A stretch of DNA of 42,588 nt from Anaerolineae bacterium (GCA_016783145.1 JADHXD010000023.1:1-42588), one strand, 5' to 3'; shown: positions 31,171 through 40,173, counted from the first letter of the stretch. Notes: generated by a model not told the origin, from the sequence alone. Program-made: numbers and translations.

Positions 31171-33357
31171 ATGAGTTCAATCGTTCAAGGCCTCAACGAG
31201 GCCCAGCAGCAAGCCGTAGTCGCCACCGAAGGCCCCGTGCTCGTCCTCGCCGGCCCAGGCTCGGGCAAGACGCGCGTGCTGACCCACCGCGTGGCCTACC
31301 TGATCCAGGAGCGCGGCGTTCTGCCCTGGCGCATCGCGGCGGTGACCTTTACCAACAAGGCCGCCCGGGAGATGAAAAACCGCCTGGCAGACTTGCTCGG
31401 CGACGCCGATCTTCGCCGGCTGACGATCGGGACTTTTCACGCTATCTGCGTGCGGCTCTTGCGTCGAGAAGCGGTTTCGGTCGGGATCGACTCGAACTTT
31501 GTCATCTATGACGACAGCGATCAGCAGGCCTTGATGCGGCAGGCACTCAAGGACCTGAACCTGGACGACAAGCAGTTTCGCCCCCGGAGCATGCACGCCA
31601 TCATCTCACGGGCCAAGACGAACCTGCTCGGCCCCAACGACTTTGAGGCCCGCACCTACAGGGAAGAGGTCGCCCGGCGTATCTACGGGCGCTATCAGGC
31701 CCTGCTCCAGGAGAACAACGCTCTCGACTTTGACGATCTGCTGCTGCGCGTGGTCGTGTCCTTTCGCGAACAACCGGACCTGCTGCGCAAATACCAGAAC
31801 CGCTACCACTACATCCTGGTCGACGAATTCCAGGACACGAATGCCGTGCAATACGAGTTGGTACGCCAGCTAGCCGGAGAGCGCCGCAACCTGTTTGGTG
31901 TGGGCGACGAAGACCAATCTATTTATGCCTTTCGTGGCGCAGATTTTCGTAATGTGCTGCGCTTTGAGCAAGATTACCCCGACATATGCAGGATCCTGCT
32001 CGAGCGGAACTATCGCTCCACGCAGACCATCCTCGATGTGGCCAACGCCGTCATCTCTCTCAATACACAGCGCACGCCCAAGAGGCTCTTCACCGAGCGC
32101 AACAAGGGCAGCGGCACCGTGGTGAACGAGGCATACGACGAAAACGAGCAGGGGCGCTGGGTGGTGCGCACCATCCAGGAGCTGAGCGAGCAGGGGATCG
32201 CACCCGGCGCCTGTGCGGTGATGTATCGTGTCAACGCTCAGTCGCGCGCGTTGGAGGACGCCTTTCTCACAGAGAACATGCCCTACAAGCTGGTCGGCGC
32301 GACGCGGTTCTACTCCCGGCGCGAGATCAAAGACCTGATGGCCTACCTGCGCATCATCCACAACCCGCACGACAGTGTCAGCCTGATGCGGATCATCAAC
32401 GTCCCAAGGCGCAAGATCGGCACCAAGTCGATGAGCGACCTGGCGAATTGGGCAACCAGCCAGGGCCTGCCCCTCTACGATGCCCTGAAGGAGCTCTCGG
32501 GGCGGACAGACGCGCCCCTGTCCGCCGCTGGACGCAGGTCGTTGCTCCGATTCCACGAGATGTGGAGCGCGTGGATCTCGGCGAGGAACCAGGTCACCGT
32601 GCTCGAGCTGTTGGATCAGGTGATCGAACGGACCGGCTATGCAGGGTACCTGCGCGACGGGAGCGATGAAGGAGAGGAGCGGTGGGAGAACGCACTCGAG
32701 CTTCGCGCTGTCGCCTCCGAGTATTCCCACCTGCCCCTGGAAGAGGGACTCACGACGTTCCTGGAAGAGATCTCGCTGGTATCCGACGTGGACAACCTGG
32801 ACGACACAGAGGCGCCGACCCTATTGACCCTGCACTCGGCCAAGGGATTGGAGTTTGGCGTGGTCTTTATCATCGGGTTGAACGAGGGACTGCTCCCTCA
32901 CAGCCGGTCTTTTGACGATCCGGACGCGATGGAAGAAGAACGACGCCTGTTCTATGTCGGCGTGACGCGCGCTCAGGACCGGCTGTACCTGTCCCATACC
33001 TTCCGCCGGACGATGTATGGGAGCAATGAACTCGCCGACGCTTCGCGCTATCTGTCGGACATCCCCGCCCATCTCAAATCGAACGCCAACCGGCGCCGGC
33101 CCCAGGAGCACGGTTCGAGGACGGAGCGATCGCCATACAGCGCTCAAACGCCCCAGCGAGGAGGTAATCGGCATGTGGACCGGTCTCCAGCGGCACCGTT
33201 CAAACCTGGAGATAAGGTGCGGCATGCGTCGTTCGGGGATGGGACGGTCGTCCAGGTACAGCAGCGCGGCGACGACTGGGACGTGGTGGTGGCATTCAGA
33301 GGGCGAGGCATCAAGACGCTTGCCGCCAGCTTTGCCCGCCTGGAAAAGGGCTCTTGA
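31171..33357 (+). CDS. pcrA: UvrD/PcrA-type ATP-dependent DNA helicase
   Basis: This 728-residue superfamily 1A helicase carries the full motif set: Q-motif region L-N-E-A-Q-Q-Q-A-V, Walker A A-G-P-G-S-G-K-T (27-34), Walker B V-D-E-F-Q-D-T-N, G-D-E-D-Q-S-I-Y-A-F-R-G-A, L-H-S-A-K-G-L-E-F and V-T-R-A-Q-D-R-L-Y-L. The C-terminal 55 residues (F-K-P-G-D-K-V-R-H...F-G-D-G-T-V) are the Tudor-like domain that lets PcrA/UvrD bind RNA polymerase. It unwinds DNA 3'-5' in nucleotide excision and mismatch repair and removes proteins from DNA. GGGAG precedes the ATG. PcrA and UvrD are hard to separate by sequence alone; gram-positive usage favours PcrA. Confidence 0.94.
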   Translation: MSSIVQGLNEAQQQAVVATEGPVLVLAGPGSGKTRVLTHRVAYLIQERGVLPWRIAAVTFTNKAAREMKNRLADLLGDADLRRLTIGTFHAICVRLLRREAVSVGIDSNFVIYDDSDQQALMRQALKDLNLDDKQFRPRSMHAIISRAKTNLLGPNDFEARTYREEVARRIYGRYQALLQENNALDFDDLLLRVVVSFREQPDLLRKYQNRYHYILVDEFQDTNAVQYELVRQLAGERRNLFGVGDEDQSIYAFRGADFRNVLRFEQDYPDICRILLERNYRSTQTILDVANAVISLNTQRTPKRLFTERNKGSGTVVNEAYDENEQGRWVVRTIQELSEQGIAPGACAVMYRVNAQSRALEDAFLTENMPYKLVGATRFYSRREIKDLMAYLRIIHNPHDSVSLMRIINVPRRKIGTKSMSDLANWATSQGLPLYDALKELSGRTDAPLSAAGRRSLLRFHEMWSAWISARNQVTVLELLDQVIERTGYAGYLRDGSDEGEERWENALELRAVASEYSHLPLEEGLTTFLEEISLVSDVDNLDDTEAPTLLTLHSAKGLEFGVVFIIGLNEGLLPHSRSFDDPDAMEEERRLFYVGVTRAQDRLYLSHTFRRTMYGSNELADASRYLSDIPAHLKSNANRRRPQEHGSRTERSPYSAQTPQRGGNRHVDRSPAAPFKPGDKVRHASFGDGTVVQVQQRGDDWDVVVAFRGRGIKTLAASFARLEKGS

Positions 33358-33464
33358 TGCTTTCAGCAGGCCCGGAAATGTGGTACAATGGGATCAGGGG
33401 GACGAGCTGCGATGGCAGAGACGCCCGTTGTCTTGAGTCGCTTGTCGTGTGAGAGCACGTAGCG

Positions 33465-34355
33465 GTGAAGTGGAAGCCGGACCTTCGTATCGGGATGTGG
33501 GTAGGAAGCGGGATCATACTCGCCATCCTCCTCGTGGACGCAGGACTGCTGCTGCGCACGATCTATGGCCCGCTGAACGGGGTCTCTTTTGTCTGCGCCC
33601 TGCTGGTGCTGTTGTCCTTGCTGGCGATCGGTGCGGTCGGCTACCGCATCTATGACCTGCGGAAGCTGCGCTACGAGTTCGACCGCAACCAATTGACGAT
33701 TGTCACCGCTGCCAGCAATCAGATCGTGCCGATGGACCGCATCCAGCAAGTGATCGAGGGGCGAGACGCCAAGCTGCAGAAGCGCATGCTCAGCCTCACC
33801 TGGCCCGGGTGCTTTATCGGCCGCGGGCAGATCCAAGAGATCGGCCTGACGCTGTTCTATGCCGCTACCCCCCTGTCAGGCCAGGCGATCGTCGTCACGC
33901 CCACGTTGGCCTATGGCATCTCCGTGCCCGATATGGAGGCCTTTATGGAGGTGTTCAACGCCAATCGACGTATCGGATCAAGCACGGAGGTCGTACAGGA
34001 ATCCCACCGGGCGGCCTACACGCGCTGGCACATCTGGACCGATCACCTGGCACATGGGATCTTATTGGGAAGCATCGTCCTCAACTTGGCCTTGTTCGCT
34101 ATCCTGTGCTTTCGCTATCCCCGGCTGGCGCATCTCCTGCCGCTGCACTATGACCTGACCGGGAGGGTCGATCGCATTGCACCGCGCTCCCAGGTGTTTG
34201 CCCTGCCCATCATCGGGCTGATCACCTGGGCCGCGAACGGCGTCCTCGGGACGGCGCTGTACCGGCGAGAGCGCGTCGCCTCTTACCTGGCATGGGGTGG
34301 TGCGCTGCTCGTACAAATCCTTTTCCTGCTCGCCCTGTGGAATATCGTGAGTTAA
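33465..34355 (+). CDS. PH-domain (bPH/YdbT-type) membrane protein
   Basis: This 296-residue protein has two N-terminal transmembrane segments (about 11-30 and 40-60), a cytoplasmic bacterial PH-like domain (about 65-160, with Y-E-F-D-R-N-Q-L-T-I and V-P-M-D-R-I-Q-Q-V), and three C-terminal membrane segments. Before the last ones is L-P-L-H-Y-D-L-T-G-R-V-D-R, close to the DUF1648 pattern P-x-H-[WY]-x-x-x-G, in which the loop faces the outside. Its role is unknown; similar proteins occur with envelope-stress or bacteriocin functions. GTG at 33465 is the likely start, with a weak ribosome site. It lies 16 bp before tsaD and is probably in one transcript with it. Confidence 0.7.
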   Translation: MKWKPDLRIGMWVGSGIILAILLVDAGLLLRTIYGPLNGVSFVCALLVLLSLLAIGAVGYRIYDLRKLRYEFDRNQLTIVTAASNQIVPMDRIQQVIEGRDAKLQKRMLSLTWPGCFIGRGQIQEIGLTLFYAATPLSGQAIVVTPTLAYGISVPDMEAFMEVFNANRRIGSSTEVVQESHRAAYTRWHIWTDHLAHGILLGSIVLNLALFAILCFRYPRLAHLLPLHYDLTGRVDRIAPRSQVFALPIIGLITWAANGVLGTALYRRERVASYLAWGGALLVQILFLLALWNIVS

Positions 34356-34371
34356 GAAAGACGTACAAGCC

Positions 34372-35475
34372 ATGACGCTGATTCTGGGCATCGAAACATC
34401 GTGCGATGAGACCGCAGCAGCAGTGATCGCGAATGGTCACGAGATCCGTTCCAGTGTCGTCGCCTCGCAGATCGATCTGCACCGGCAGTACGGCGGCGTG
34501 TTCCCCGAAATGGCATCGCGGCAGCACGTGATGGCCATCCAGCCGGTCATCGAGCAAGCGATGAGCGATGCTCAGGCCAAGTGGGATGACCTGTCGGCGA
34601 TCGCCGTGACCTATGGTCCAGGCCTGGCAGGTTCCCTGTTGGTCGGGGTGAACGTGGCCAAGGGTTTGGCCTATGGACGCGGCCTCCCGCTCATCGGCGT
34701 GAACCACCTGGAAGCGCACATTGCGACCAACTGGCTCGACGCAAGCTTTCAGGAGCTGCCCTTTCCTCTCCTGTGCATGGTCGTCTCTGGCGGGCACACC
34801 GAGCTGCTCCTCATGGGCGGCTATGGCGAATACCACCTGCTGGGCAGCACGATCGACGACGCAGCCGGGGAAGCCTTTGACAAGGTCGCCCGTATGCTGG
34901 GCCTCGAGTATCCTGGCGGCCCGGCCATCCAGCGCGCCGCCGCCAAAGGGAATCCGGCGTCTTTTTCGTTTCCCCGGGCACGGCTCGATCACCGGTATGA
35001 TTTCAGCTTCTCGGGTCTCAAGACCGCCGTTCTGCGCGCGATACAGCAGTACGAACCCAGCCTCCAGCGTCCAGCGGACAAAGTTCCCCGCCGGGAGGGC
35101 GCGGACTCTCAATCCGCAGGGGCATCGCCCCGCCGGGGAGCCAGAGCGTCTGGCTCGCGCCCGCTTCATCCCAAGACAGTCGCCGATATGGCTGCAAGCT
35201 TTCAGGCGGTCTTGGTGGACACGTTGGTCACAAAGGCCCGCCAGGCAGCCACCGAATACGAGGTGCATGGCATGCTGCTGGCCGGGGGGGTTGCCGCGAA
35301 CCAGCTCCTGCGAGGGCGGATGAAAGCCGCCGTGCCCGTACCGGTCTGTATGCCGCCGGTCGCCCTCGCGACCGACAACGCCACTGGCGTGGGCGTCGCC
35401 GGTTACTGGGCCTTGATCCAGGATCGCACCGACGACTGGGATCTGGACGTCGTGCCCAACCTCAGACTGACTTGA
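34372..35475 (+). CDS. tsaD: tRNA N6-threonylcarbamoyltransferase TsaD, with in-frame insertion
   Basis: TsaD transfers the threonylcarbamoyl group to A37 of tRNAs reading ANN codons, working with TsaB and TsaE. The 367-residue product has all expected blocks: I-E-T-S-C-D-E-T near the N-terminus, the metal pair in N-H-L-E-A-H (111-116), S-G-G-H-T-E (139-144), D-F-S-F-S-G-L-K-T-A (210-219) and G-G-V-A-A-N (305-310), then L-A-T-D-N-A. Bacterial TsaD is normally about 335-345 residues. The extra length is a segment at about 229-268, encoded by a palindromic repeat (35083-35163), in the linker before A-D-M-A-A-S-F-Q. That segment is Arg/Gly/Ser-rich and outside the active site, so the enzyme may still work. 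Confidence 0.94.
   Translation: MTLILGIETSCDETAAAVIANGHEIRSSVVASQIDLHRQYGGVFPEMASRQHVMAIQPVIEQAMSDAQAKWDDLSAIAVTYGPGLAGSLLVGVNVAKGLAYGRGLPLIGVNHLEAHIATNWLDASFQELPFPLLCMVVSGGHTELLLMGGYGEYHLLGSTIDDAAGEAFDKVARMLGLEYPGGPAIQRAAAKGNPASFSFPRARLDHRYDFSFSGLKTAVLRAIQQYEPSLQRPADKVPRREGADSQSAGASPRRGARASGSRPLHPKTVADMAASFQAVLVDTLVTKARQAATEYEVHGMLLAGGVAANQLLRGRMKAAVPVPVCMPPVALATDNATGVGVAGYWALIQDRTDDWDLDVVPNLRLT
35083..35163. repeat. Palindromic repeat inserted in frame in tsaD
   Basis: Four hairpins follow each other: GCGGA/TCCGC (35101-35117), GGGGC/GCCCC (35119-35131), CCCC/GGGG (35128-35138) and AGCCAGA/TCTGGCT with a GCG loop (35139-35155). The block has no counterpart in normal TsaD proteins and preserves the reading frame. 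Confidence 0.7.
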
Positions 35476-35485
35476 GGGGATCTAG

Positions 35486-35601
35486 GGCTGTTGCATTGTC
35501 CCTTGACTTGACTGAGGAGTGCCGCATCCCCCGATGCGGCACGGTGCGCCAGTAAGCCGGGCGCATCGGGGGATGCGCCCTCCTCGGACTTTGCAGCAGC
35601 C
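35486..35601. repeat. MITE-like 116-bp element downstream of tsaD
   Basis: Terminal inverted repeats GGCTGTTGCATTGTCC (35486-35501) and GGACTTTGCAGCAGCC (35586-35601) match at 13 of 16 positions. Inside are TGCCGCATC/GATGCGGCA and GGCGCATC/GATGCGCC, together forming a longer inverted repeat around CGCATCCCCCGATGCG. It starts 10 bp after the tsaD stop. No coding frame and no T-run, so it is not a plain terminator. Confidence 0.7.
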
Positions 35602-35624
35602 GTAGAGGGGATCAAAGAAACGCT

Positions 35625-35652
35625 TTGCCAGCCGGCAAAAGTGTGATATAAT
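35625..35652 (+). promoter_or_regulatory. Sigma-70 promoter for the GNAT/regulator genes
   Basis: TTGCCA at 35625-35630, 16-nt spacer, TATAAT at 35647-35652. A leader of about 50 nt follows to the ATG at 35708. Confidence 0.68.
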
Positions 35653-35707
35653 CTCAGCCTGTTTTCGACCCATAATCAACCGCCAGAACCAAGTGGGGGA
35701 TGCACGT

Positions 35708-36292
35708 ATGTTGATTCGTCCAGCTCTGCTCGCCGATCTGAGCGTGTGCCTGGCCCTGGACGCGAACTCACAGACCAATCACGTCTGGCAGATGGACGCG
35801 CGCGAGGAGAACGGCGGCACGGTCGTTGGCTTTCACACCGTGCGCTTGCCGCGCATCATGCGCGTGGTGTACCCGCGCCAGAGAGAAGACCTGCTTGCCT
35901 GCTGGGAAGAGGGGGTGCCGATCTTTGTGGCCACAGACGAGCGCGCCGACGAACGACCCATAGACGAGGGCACCGGGAGGGACACCAGGACGTCTCAGCT
36001 CTTTGGGTACTGCCAGTTGGACATCCAGCCCTGGCAGCAGGCTGGCTGGATCAGTCACCTGATCGTCGATCGCCCCTTCCGGCGCCAGGGCATCGGCACG
36101 GCGATGCTCAGGACGTGCATCGCGTGGGGAAAAGTGAAAAAACTCACGCGGTTGATGGTCGCCGTACAGACCAAGAATTTCCCAGGGATCTCGTTCTGTG
36201 AGAAACACGGCTTTGTTTTCTGCGGCTTTCACGATCACTACTTTGTCAATCGGGATATCGCGCTGTTCTATTCGCTCAACATCCGTACTTGA
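35708..36292 (+). CDS. GNAT-family N-acetyltransferase
   Basis: This 194-residue protein belongs to the GNAT superfamily. The acetyl-CoA-binding motif A is R-R-Q-G-I-G (125-130) after the beta-strand I-S-H-L-I-V; motif B follows with C-E-K-H-G-F-V-F-C-G-F-H. The N-terminus (M-L-I-R-P-A-L-L-A-D) is typical for small-molecule or ribosomal-protein acetyltransferases, but the acceptor cannot be told. I chose the ATG at 35708, preceded by GGGGGA; a GTG five codons upstream is less likely. It is 17 bp before the 7TM-GAF gene, so both are probably one operon. Confidence 0.82.
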   Translation: MLIRPALLADLSVCLALDANSQTNHVWQMDAREENGGTVVGFHTVRLPRIMRVVYPRQREDLLACWEEGVPIFVATDERADERPIDEGTGRDTRTSQLFGYCQLDIQPWQQAGWISHLIVDRPFRRQGIGTAMLRTCIAWGKVKKLTRLMVAVQTKNFPGISFCEKHGFVFCGFHDHYFVNRDIALFYSLNIRT

Positions 36293-36309
36293 GCATGGAG
36301 GTTTGAACC

Positions 36310-38196
36310 GTGCTCGCGGTACTCGAACTGGCCAACAAGATTCTCTCGTCGGCGATCCTGATCACGGCGTTTTCGCTTGCCCTGTACATCCTCAGGCATA
36401 ACTTGCGCAGCGCTGTCGGGCGTGCCTTTTGCATCCTGCTGGCCTCCGTGATGGTGGTCTACCTGGGAGACGCAGCGGTCTTGGGAATCGCGTCGACCGA
36501 ATCGGCAGTGACGTGGCTCAAGTTTCAGTGGGTCGGCATCGCCTTTGTGCCCGCGGTCTACCTGCACCTTTCCGACGCCCTGCTGAACGTCACAAACAGC
36601 AACTCCAAGTGGCGCTTCCTGGCGGTCCGGCTGAGCTACCTGGGAAGTGGCCTGACTCTGCTGGCGGTCATCTTGACGCCCTGGATCGTGGAGGAGGTCC
36701 CCGATCCCGCGCCCCTCTTGCACATGCAGGCCGGGCCGCTCTTTTGGATCTTTACGCTCTACTTTTTCACGGCGGTCGTCAGCGGCGCAGTGAACATCAA
36801 CCGCGCGCGGACCAGGTGCATGACTTCGACTTCCCGCCGGCGCATGGCGTACCTGACCGCCTCCTTTGCCGCGCCAGCGCTAGGGGTCTTTCCCTATATG
36901 CTGCTGACAACGCTCCCCGGGTCGCTTCCCGGAGAGATCCTGATGACCATCCTCTTGCTGGGCAACGTCGGTATTGCGTTCATGATCGTGGTGATGGCCT
37001 ACGCCGTAGCCTACTTTGGCGCGTTCAACCCCGACCGGGTGATCAAGTACGGCCTCATCGAATACCTCTTGCGCGGCCCGCTGGTCGCCTCCCTGGTACT
37101 GGTCATCCTGGTGACCATGCCCCGGATCGGGAACATCCTCGGACTGCCTGGATCTATCCTCACCCTGATCACCGCCGTGGGGACGATCATCCTGACCCAG
37201 ATGGCAGTCAACCTGGCACGCCCCTTCCTGAACCGCCTCGTGTATCGCCAGGACCTCGAAGAGATCACGTGGCTTCAAGAGCTGGACAAGCGCTTGTTGA
37301 CGTCAAGCGACCTGGAGCAGTACCTGGAAAACGTGCTCTCTCAGCTCGCCGAATCACTGCGCGTCCGCCGGGCTTATCTCGTCACGATGGACGATGGGGG
37401 TCTTCAGGTGGAGGCCTGCTGCGGGGAAAGGGCTGCAGCGCAGGCGTTCCTGCAAAGTCACGACCTGGGGCCGGTATTCCAGCGCTGCCAGCAGGAGCCC
37501 GAGCCAAGCCCGGCCTTCTACAGCATCGACGGACACATGCTGCGCCCGCTCTACACCCAAGGTCACGATGCACTGCTGGGCCTTCTGATCGTCGCACGCG
37601 GGCCTTTTGCGCCCCGCGTGGATGACCAACTCAGCGACGATGTCGCGGAGCTGATCGAGCAGGCAGAAACCGCGCTGCAAGACAGGCACCTGCAGCAGGG
37701 GATCTTTGTCGCGCTCCAACAGATCATGCCGGACATCGAGCGCATCCAGAAACAGCGACAGCTTATGCGCTACGTGACTTCGCTGCCACAGCCCATCAAC
37801 AGCAGCCCGGTCAACGATCCCTCTTTTGCGCGATGGGTGAAGGATGCCCTGAGCCACTACTGGGGCGGCCCCAAATTAACCCGCAGCCCCCTGTTGGACC
37901 TGCGCATCGTGCGCGCGGCCCGCGCTCAGTACGAGGAAGACCCGGTGCGGGCCCTGCGCACGGTGCTACAGCAGGCCATCGAGGCGCTGCGCCCGGTTGG
38001 CGAGCAAAAGATGACCGCTGCCGAATGGACCCTGTACAATATCCTCGACCTCAAGTACCGCCAGGGCCGGCGCATGCGCGAGATCGCTCACCGGCTGGCA
38101 GTCAGCGAATCCGACCTCTATCGCAAGCAGCGTGCGGCCATTGGCGAAGTGGCCCGAACGTTGAGCGAGATGGAGCACCAGTCCTCGTCCTCTTGA
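36310..38196 (+). CDS. 7TM-GAF-HTH membrane regulator without kinase domain
   Basis: This 628-residue protein starts with about nine hydrophobic segments between residues 8 and 303, resembling the 7TM sensor of histidine kinases. A GAF-like domain follows (about 328-455, with a short helical lead-in). No H-box, ATPase (HATPase) or GGDEF motif is seen. The C-terminal 130 residues end in a helical region with L-Y-N-I-L-D-L-K-Y-R and an HTH-like stretch (M-R-E-I-A-H-R-L-A-V-S-E-S-D-L-Y, 589-604), resembling sigma-70 region 4 or transposon-type HTH. It may be a membrane-bound transcriptional regulator. The start is GTG with GGAGG 9 nt upstream. Confidence 0.72.
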   Translation: MLAVLELANKILSSAILITAFSLALYILRHNLRSAVGRAFCILLASVMVVYLGDAAVLGIASTESAVTWLKFQWVGIAFVPAVYLHLSDALLNVTNSNSKWRFLAVRLSYLGSGLTLLAVILTPWIVEEVPDPAPLLHMQAGPLFWIFTLYFFTAVVSGAVNINRARTRCMTSTSRRRMAYLTASFAAPALGVFPYMLLTTLPGSLPGEILMTILLLGNVGIAFMIVVMAYAVAYFGAFNPDRVIKYGLIEYLLRGPLVASLVLVILVTMPRIGNILGLPGSILTLITAVGTIILTQMAVNLARPFLNRLVYRQDLEEITWLQELDKRLLTSSDLEQYLENVLSQLAESLRVRRAYLVTMDDGGLQVEACCGERAAAQAFLQSHDLGPVFQRCQQEPEPSPAFYSIDGHMLRPLYTQGHDALLGLLIVARGPFAPRVDDQLSDDVAELIEQAETALQDRHLQQGIFVALQQIMPDIERIQKQRQLMRYVTSLPQPINSSPVNDPSFARWVKDALSHYWGGPKLTRSPLLDLRIVRAARAQYEEDPVRALRTVLQQAIEALRPVGEQKMTAAEWTLYNILDLKYRQGRRMREIAHRLAVSESDLYRKQRAAIGEVARTLSEMEHQSSSS

Positions 38197-38236
38197 CGAC
38201 GGGAGCAGGTCGTGCGACGTCAGCGGAAGGGTCCGC

Positions 38237-39049
38237 TCACGAGCCCAACGAGCGGCTCTTGAGGAACGCGGCCCGGATTCCCTCCAGAACGACCGCGCGC
38301 AGCGATCCCTTTTCCATCTCATAGAGCGCTTCGGCCGTTGTGCCTCCCGGAGAGGTGACCATATTGCGCAGTTCGGCCAGGTGCGTGCCGGATTCGGCGG
38401 CAAATCGGACGGAACCGAGCACGGTCTGAAGGACAAGCTGCTTGGCCACCGGGCGCGAGAACCCCAGGTAAACGGCTGCGTCCACCATAGCCTCCATGAA
38501 CAAAAAGACGTAGGCCGGCCCGGAGCCTATGACAGCCGTCGCCATATCCAGTTGTTCCTCTTTGGAGACGTAGACCTCTTTTCCCATGGCCTGCAGGATC
38601 GCCTTCACCTGCTCGCGCTGCCCCTGCGACGTCTCGGCAGTGGCCGTCCACACGGTCATGCCCTCGCCGATCTGGGCGGGCGTGTTGGGCATCGAACGGA
38701 TAATGGCCGCGTGCCCCAAGCCCTCCACCAACGTGGCAATGCGCGCCCCAGCGACGATCGAGAGGACGATCGCCTCGGGGCGGACCTTGCCCTGCAGGAC
38801 GTCCAGTACGGCGGGCAGCGCCTGCGGCTTGACAGAGAGAATGACCACGTCCGCTTGAGCCACGGCAGCGGCGCTGTCGGTCGTCGCGTGGATGCCATAG
38901 CGCGCGGCCAGGTCCTGGCATCGTCCGGGCACGATGTCGCTGGCGGTGATCTGTCCCGGCGCGACCAGGTGCTTGTCGATCGCGATCTGGATGATCGCCT
39001 CGCCCATTGTGCCGCCCCCGATGACGGCGATCGTCGAATCCTTGAGCAT
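38237..39049 (-). CDS. proC: Pyrroline-5-carboxylate reductase ProC
   Basis: This 270-residue enzyme reduces pyrroline-5-carboxylate to L-proline with NAD(P)H. The Rossmann motif V-I-G-G-G-T-M-G-E-A is at the N-terminus. The middle shows L-S-V-K-P-Q, R-S-M-P-N-T-P and G-S-G-P-A-Y-V-F. The C-terminal helical domain contains T-S-P-G-G-T-T, the conserved proline-site loop. I start at ATG 39049, with GGAGGAGGGAAC before it; the open frame upstream is a shadow of panE. It lies 26 bp after panE, so they form an operon. Confidence 0.94.
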   Translation of the reverse strand: MLKDSTIAVIGGGTMGEAIIQIAIDKHLVAPGQITASDIVPGRCQDLAARYGIHATTDSAAAVAQADVVILSVKPQALPAVLDVLQGKVRPEAIVLSIVAGARIATLVEGLGHAAIIRSMPNTPAQIGEGMTVWTATAETSQGQREQVKAILQAMGKEVYVSKEEQLDMATAVIGSGPAYVFLFMEAMVDAAVYLGFSRPVAKQLVLQTVLGSVRFAAESGTHLAELRNMVTSPGGTTAEALYEMEKGSLRAVVLEGIRAAFLKSRSLGS

Positions 39050-39075
39050 GTTCCCTCCTCCTCCGCTCTCGCTTG

Positions 39076-40149
39076 CTAGGTATGATTGGGGCCGCTCCAC
39101 GTCAGGTGGGTGACCGTCCCCTCCCTGGCGCGGCGAATCAGGCGGCCTGCCTGGCCTTGGAAGGCGTACCATTCCACCTCGCCGCGGGCAACGCCGGTCA
39201 ACACCTCGCAGAGAGCCCGGTTGATAGGCGTCGGAATGCCCAGCCTTTCACCGGCCCGGACGACTGCTCCATTCAAGAACTCAACCTCCGACTGGACACG
39301 TCCTCGACCGAGGTCGATGTGCAGCGAGGGCCGCTTCCCTCCACGGCCGGCGGGGATCGCGATGCGGAAAATAGGATGAGCCACCCAGGACGGCGCCGCA
39401 CACAACATCCAGACCAGCGGACCGACAGGATACCCGGGCAGCGAGACCAGTTTCAGCCCCATCTGCCTGACCACCGCCCGTGCCTCACACAGGGCGTCGC
39501 GCTCCAGTTCATACAGCGATCGGTGAGCGTATACCCGCTCCAGGGGCCAGTCCAGGATCGCCGGGATCGCGTTCCCGATCATGTTGAGCATCAACTTGGA
39601 CCACACCAGGGCCTGCCAGCTCGCACAAGACCGCACGGCCAAGTGCGACCGGGTGAATACCGTCGACAGGGCCTCGACATCCTGACCTGGGGTGACCGGC
39701 GCCAGTCCTAGTCCGCCCTTTTCCAGGAGGGGTCTGATGAGAGCGGGCTTGATTGCCTCGACTGGAGTGGTGATGACGCCGGCATAGAGACGGTCTGCGC
39801 CCAGGATGCCGCTGGCGACATCGATGCCCCCGACCCCGTTCTGCACGACCGCGACCAGAGCACCCTGTCGCACAAAGGGCTGCACCTGCACGGCGGCAAC
39901 GGCGGTATCAAAGGCCTTGGTCGTGATCAGAACCAGGTCGAACCGATCGTCGAGGCCTTCCACGCTCTCGACGGCCCTGAGGTTGGCCGCTCGCATCGCT
40001 CGCCCGTCCACTTCGACCAGCAGTCCACGGTCGCGGACTGCACGCACGTACCGTTCGCGACCGACGGCAGTGATCGCGTGCCCAGCAGCGCCCAGGCGGA
40101 ATGCCAGCAGAGATCCGATGGCGCCAGCTCCCATGATCAGAATGTCCAA
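39076..40149 (-). CDS. panE: 2-Dehydropantoate 2-reductase PanE-like
   Basis: This 357-residue ketopantoate reductase family protein has the nucleotide-binding G7-A-G9-A-I-G12, L-I-T-T-K-A-F-D-T, Q-N-G-V-G-G and the catalytic-lysine region W-S-K-L-M-L-N near the middle. The C-terminal domain contains S-L-H-I-D-L-G-R-G-R. PanE makes pantoate for CoA synthesis; relatives reduce other 2-keto acids. At 357 residues it is longer than E. coli PanE (303), with the extra length in the central loops. The start is a TTG preceded by GGGAGG, about 25 bp from an extended -10 promoter. It leads proC. Confidence 0.86.
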   Translation of the reverse strand: MDILIMGAGAIGSLLAFRLGAAGHAITAVGRERYVRAVRDRGLLVEVDGRAMRAANLRAVESVEGLDDRFDLVLITTKAFDTAVAAVQVQPFVRQGALVAVVQNGVGGIDVASGILGADRLYAGVITTPVEAIKPALIRPLLEKGGLGLAPVTPGQDVEALSTVFTRSHLAVRSCASWQALVWSKLMLNMIGNAIPAILDWPLERVYAHRSLYELERDALCEARAVVRQMGLKLVSLPGYPVGPLVWMLCAAPSWVAHPIFRIAIPAGRGGKRPSLHIDLGRGRVQSEVEFLNGAVVRAGERLGIPTPINRALCEVLTGVARGEVEWYAFQGQAGRLIRRAREGTVTHLTWSGPNHT

Positions 40150-40173
40150 CTCTCGGTCCTCCCTTGGGCGGGT

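Noticed and set aside
35486-35601. Element after tsaD as an ordinary intrinsic terminator
   Set aside because: It has several nested palindromes and terminal repeats but no T-run after any stem.
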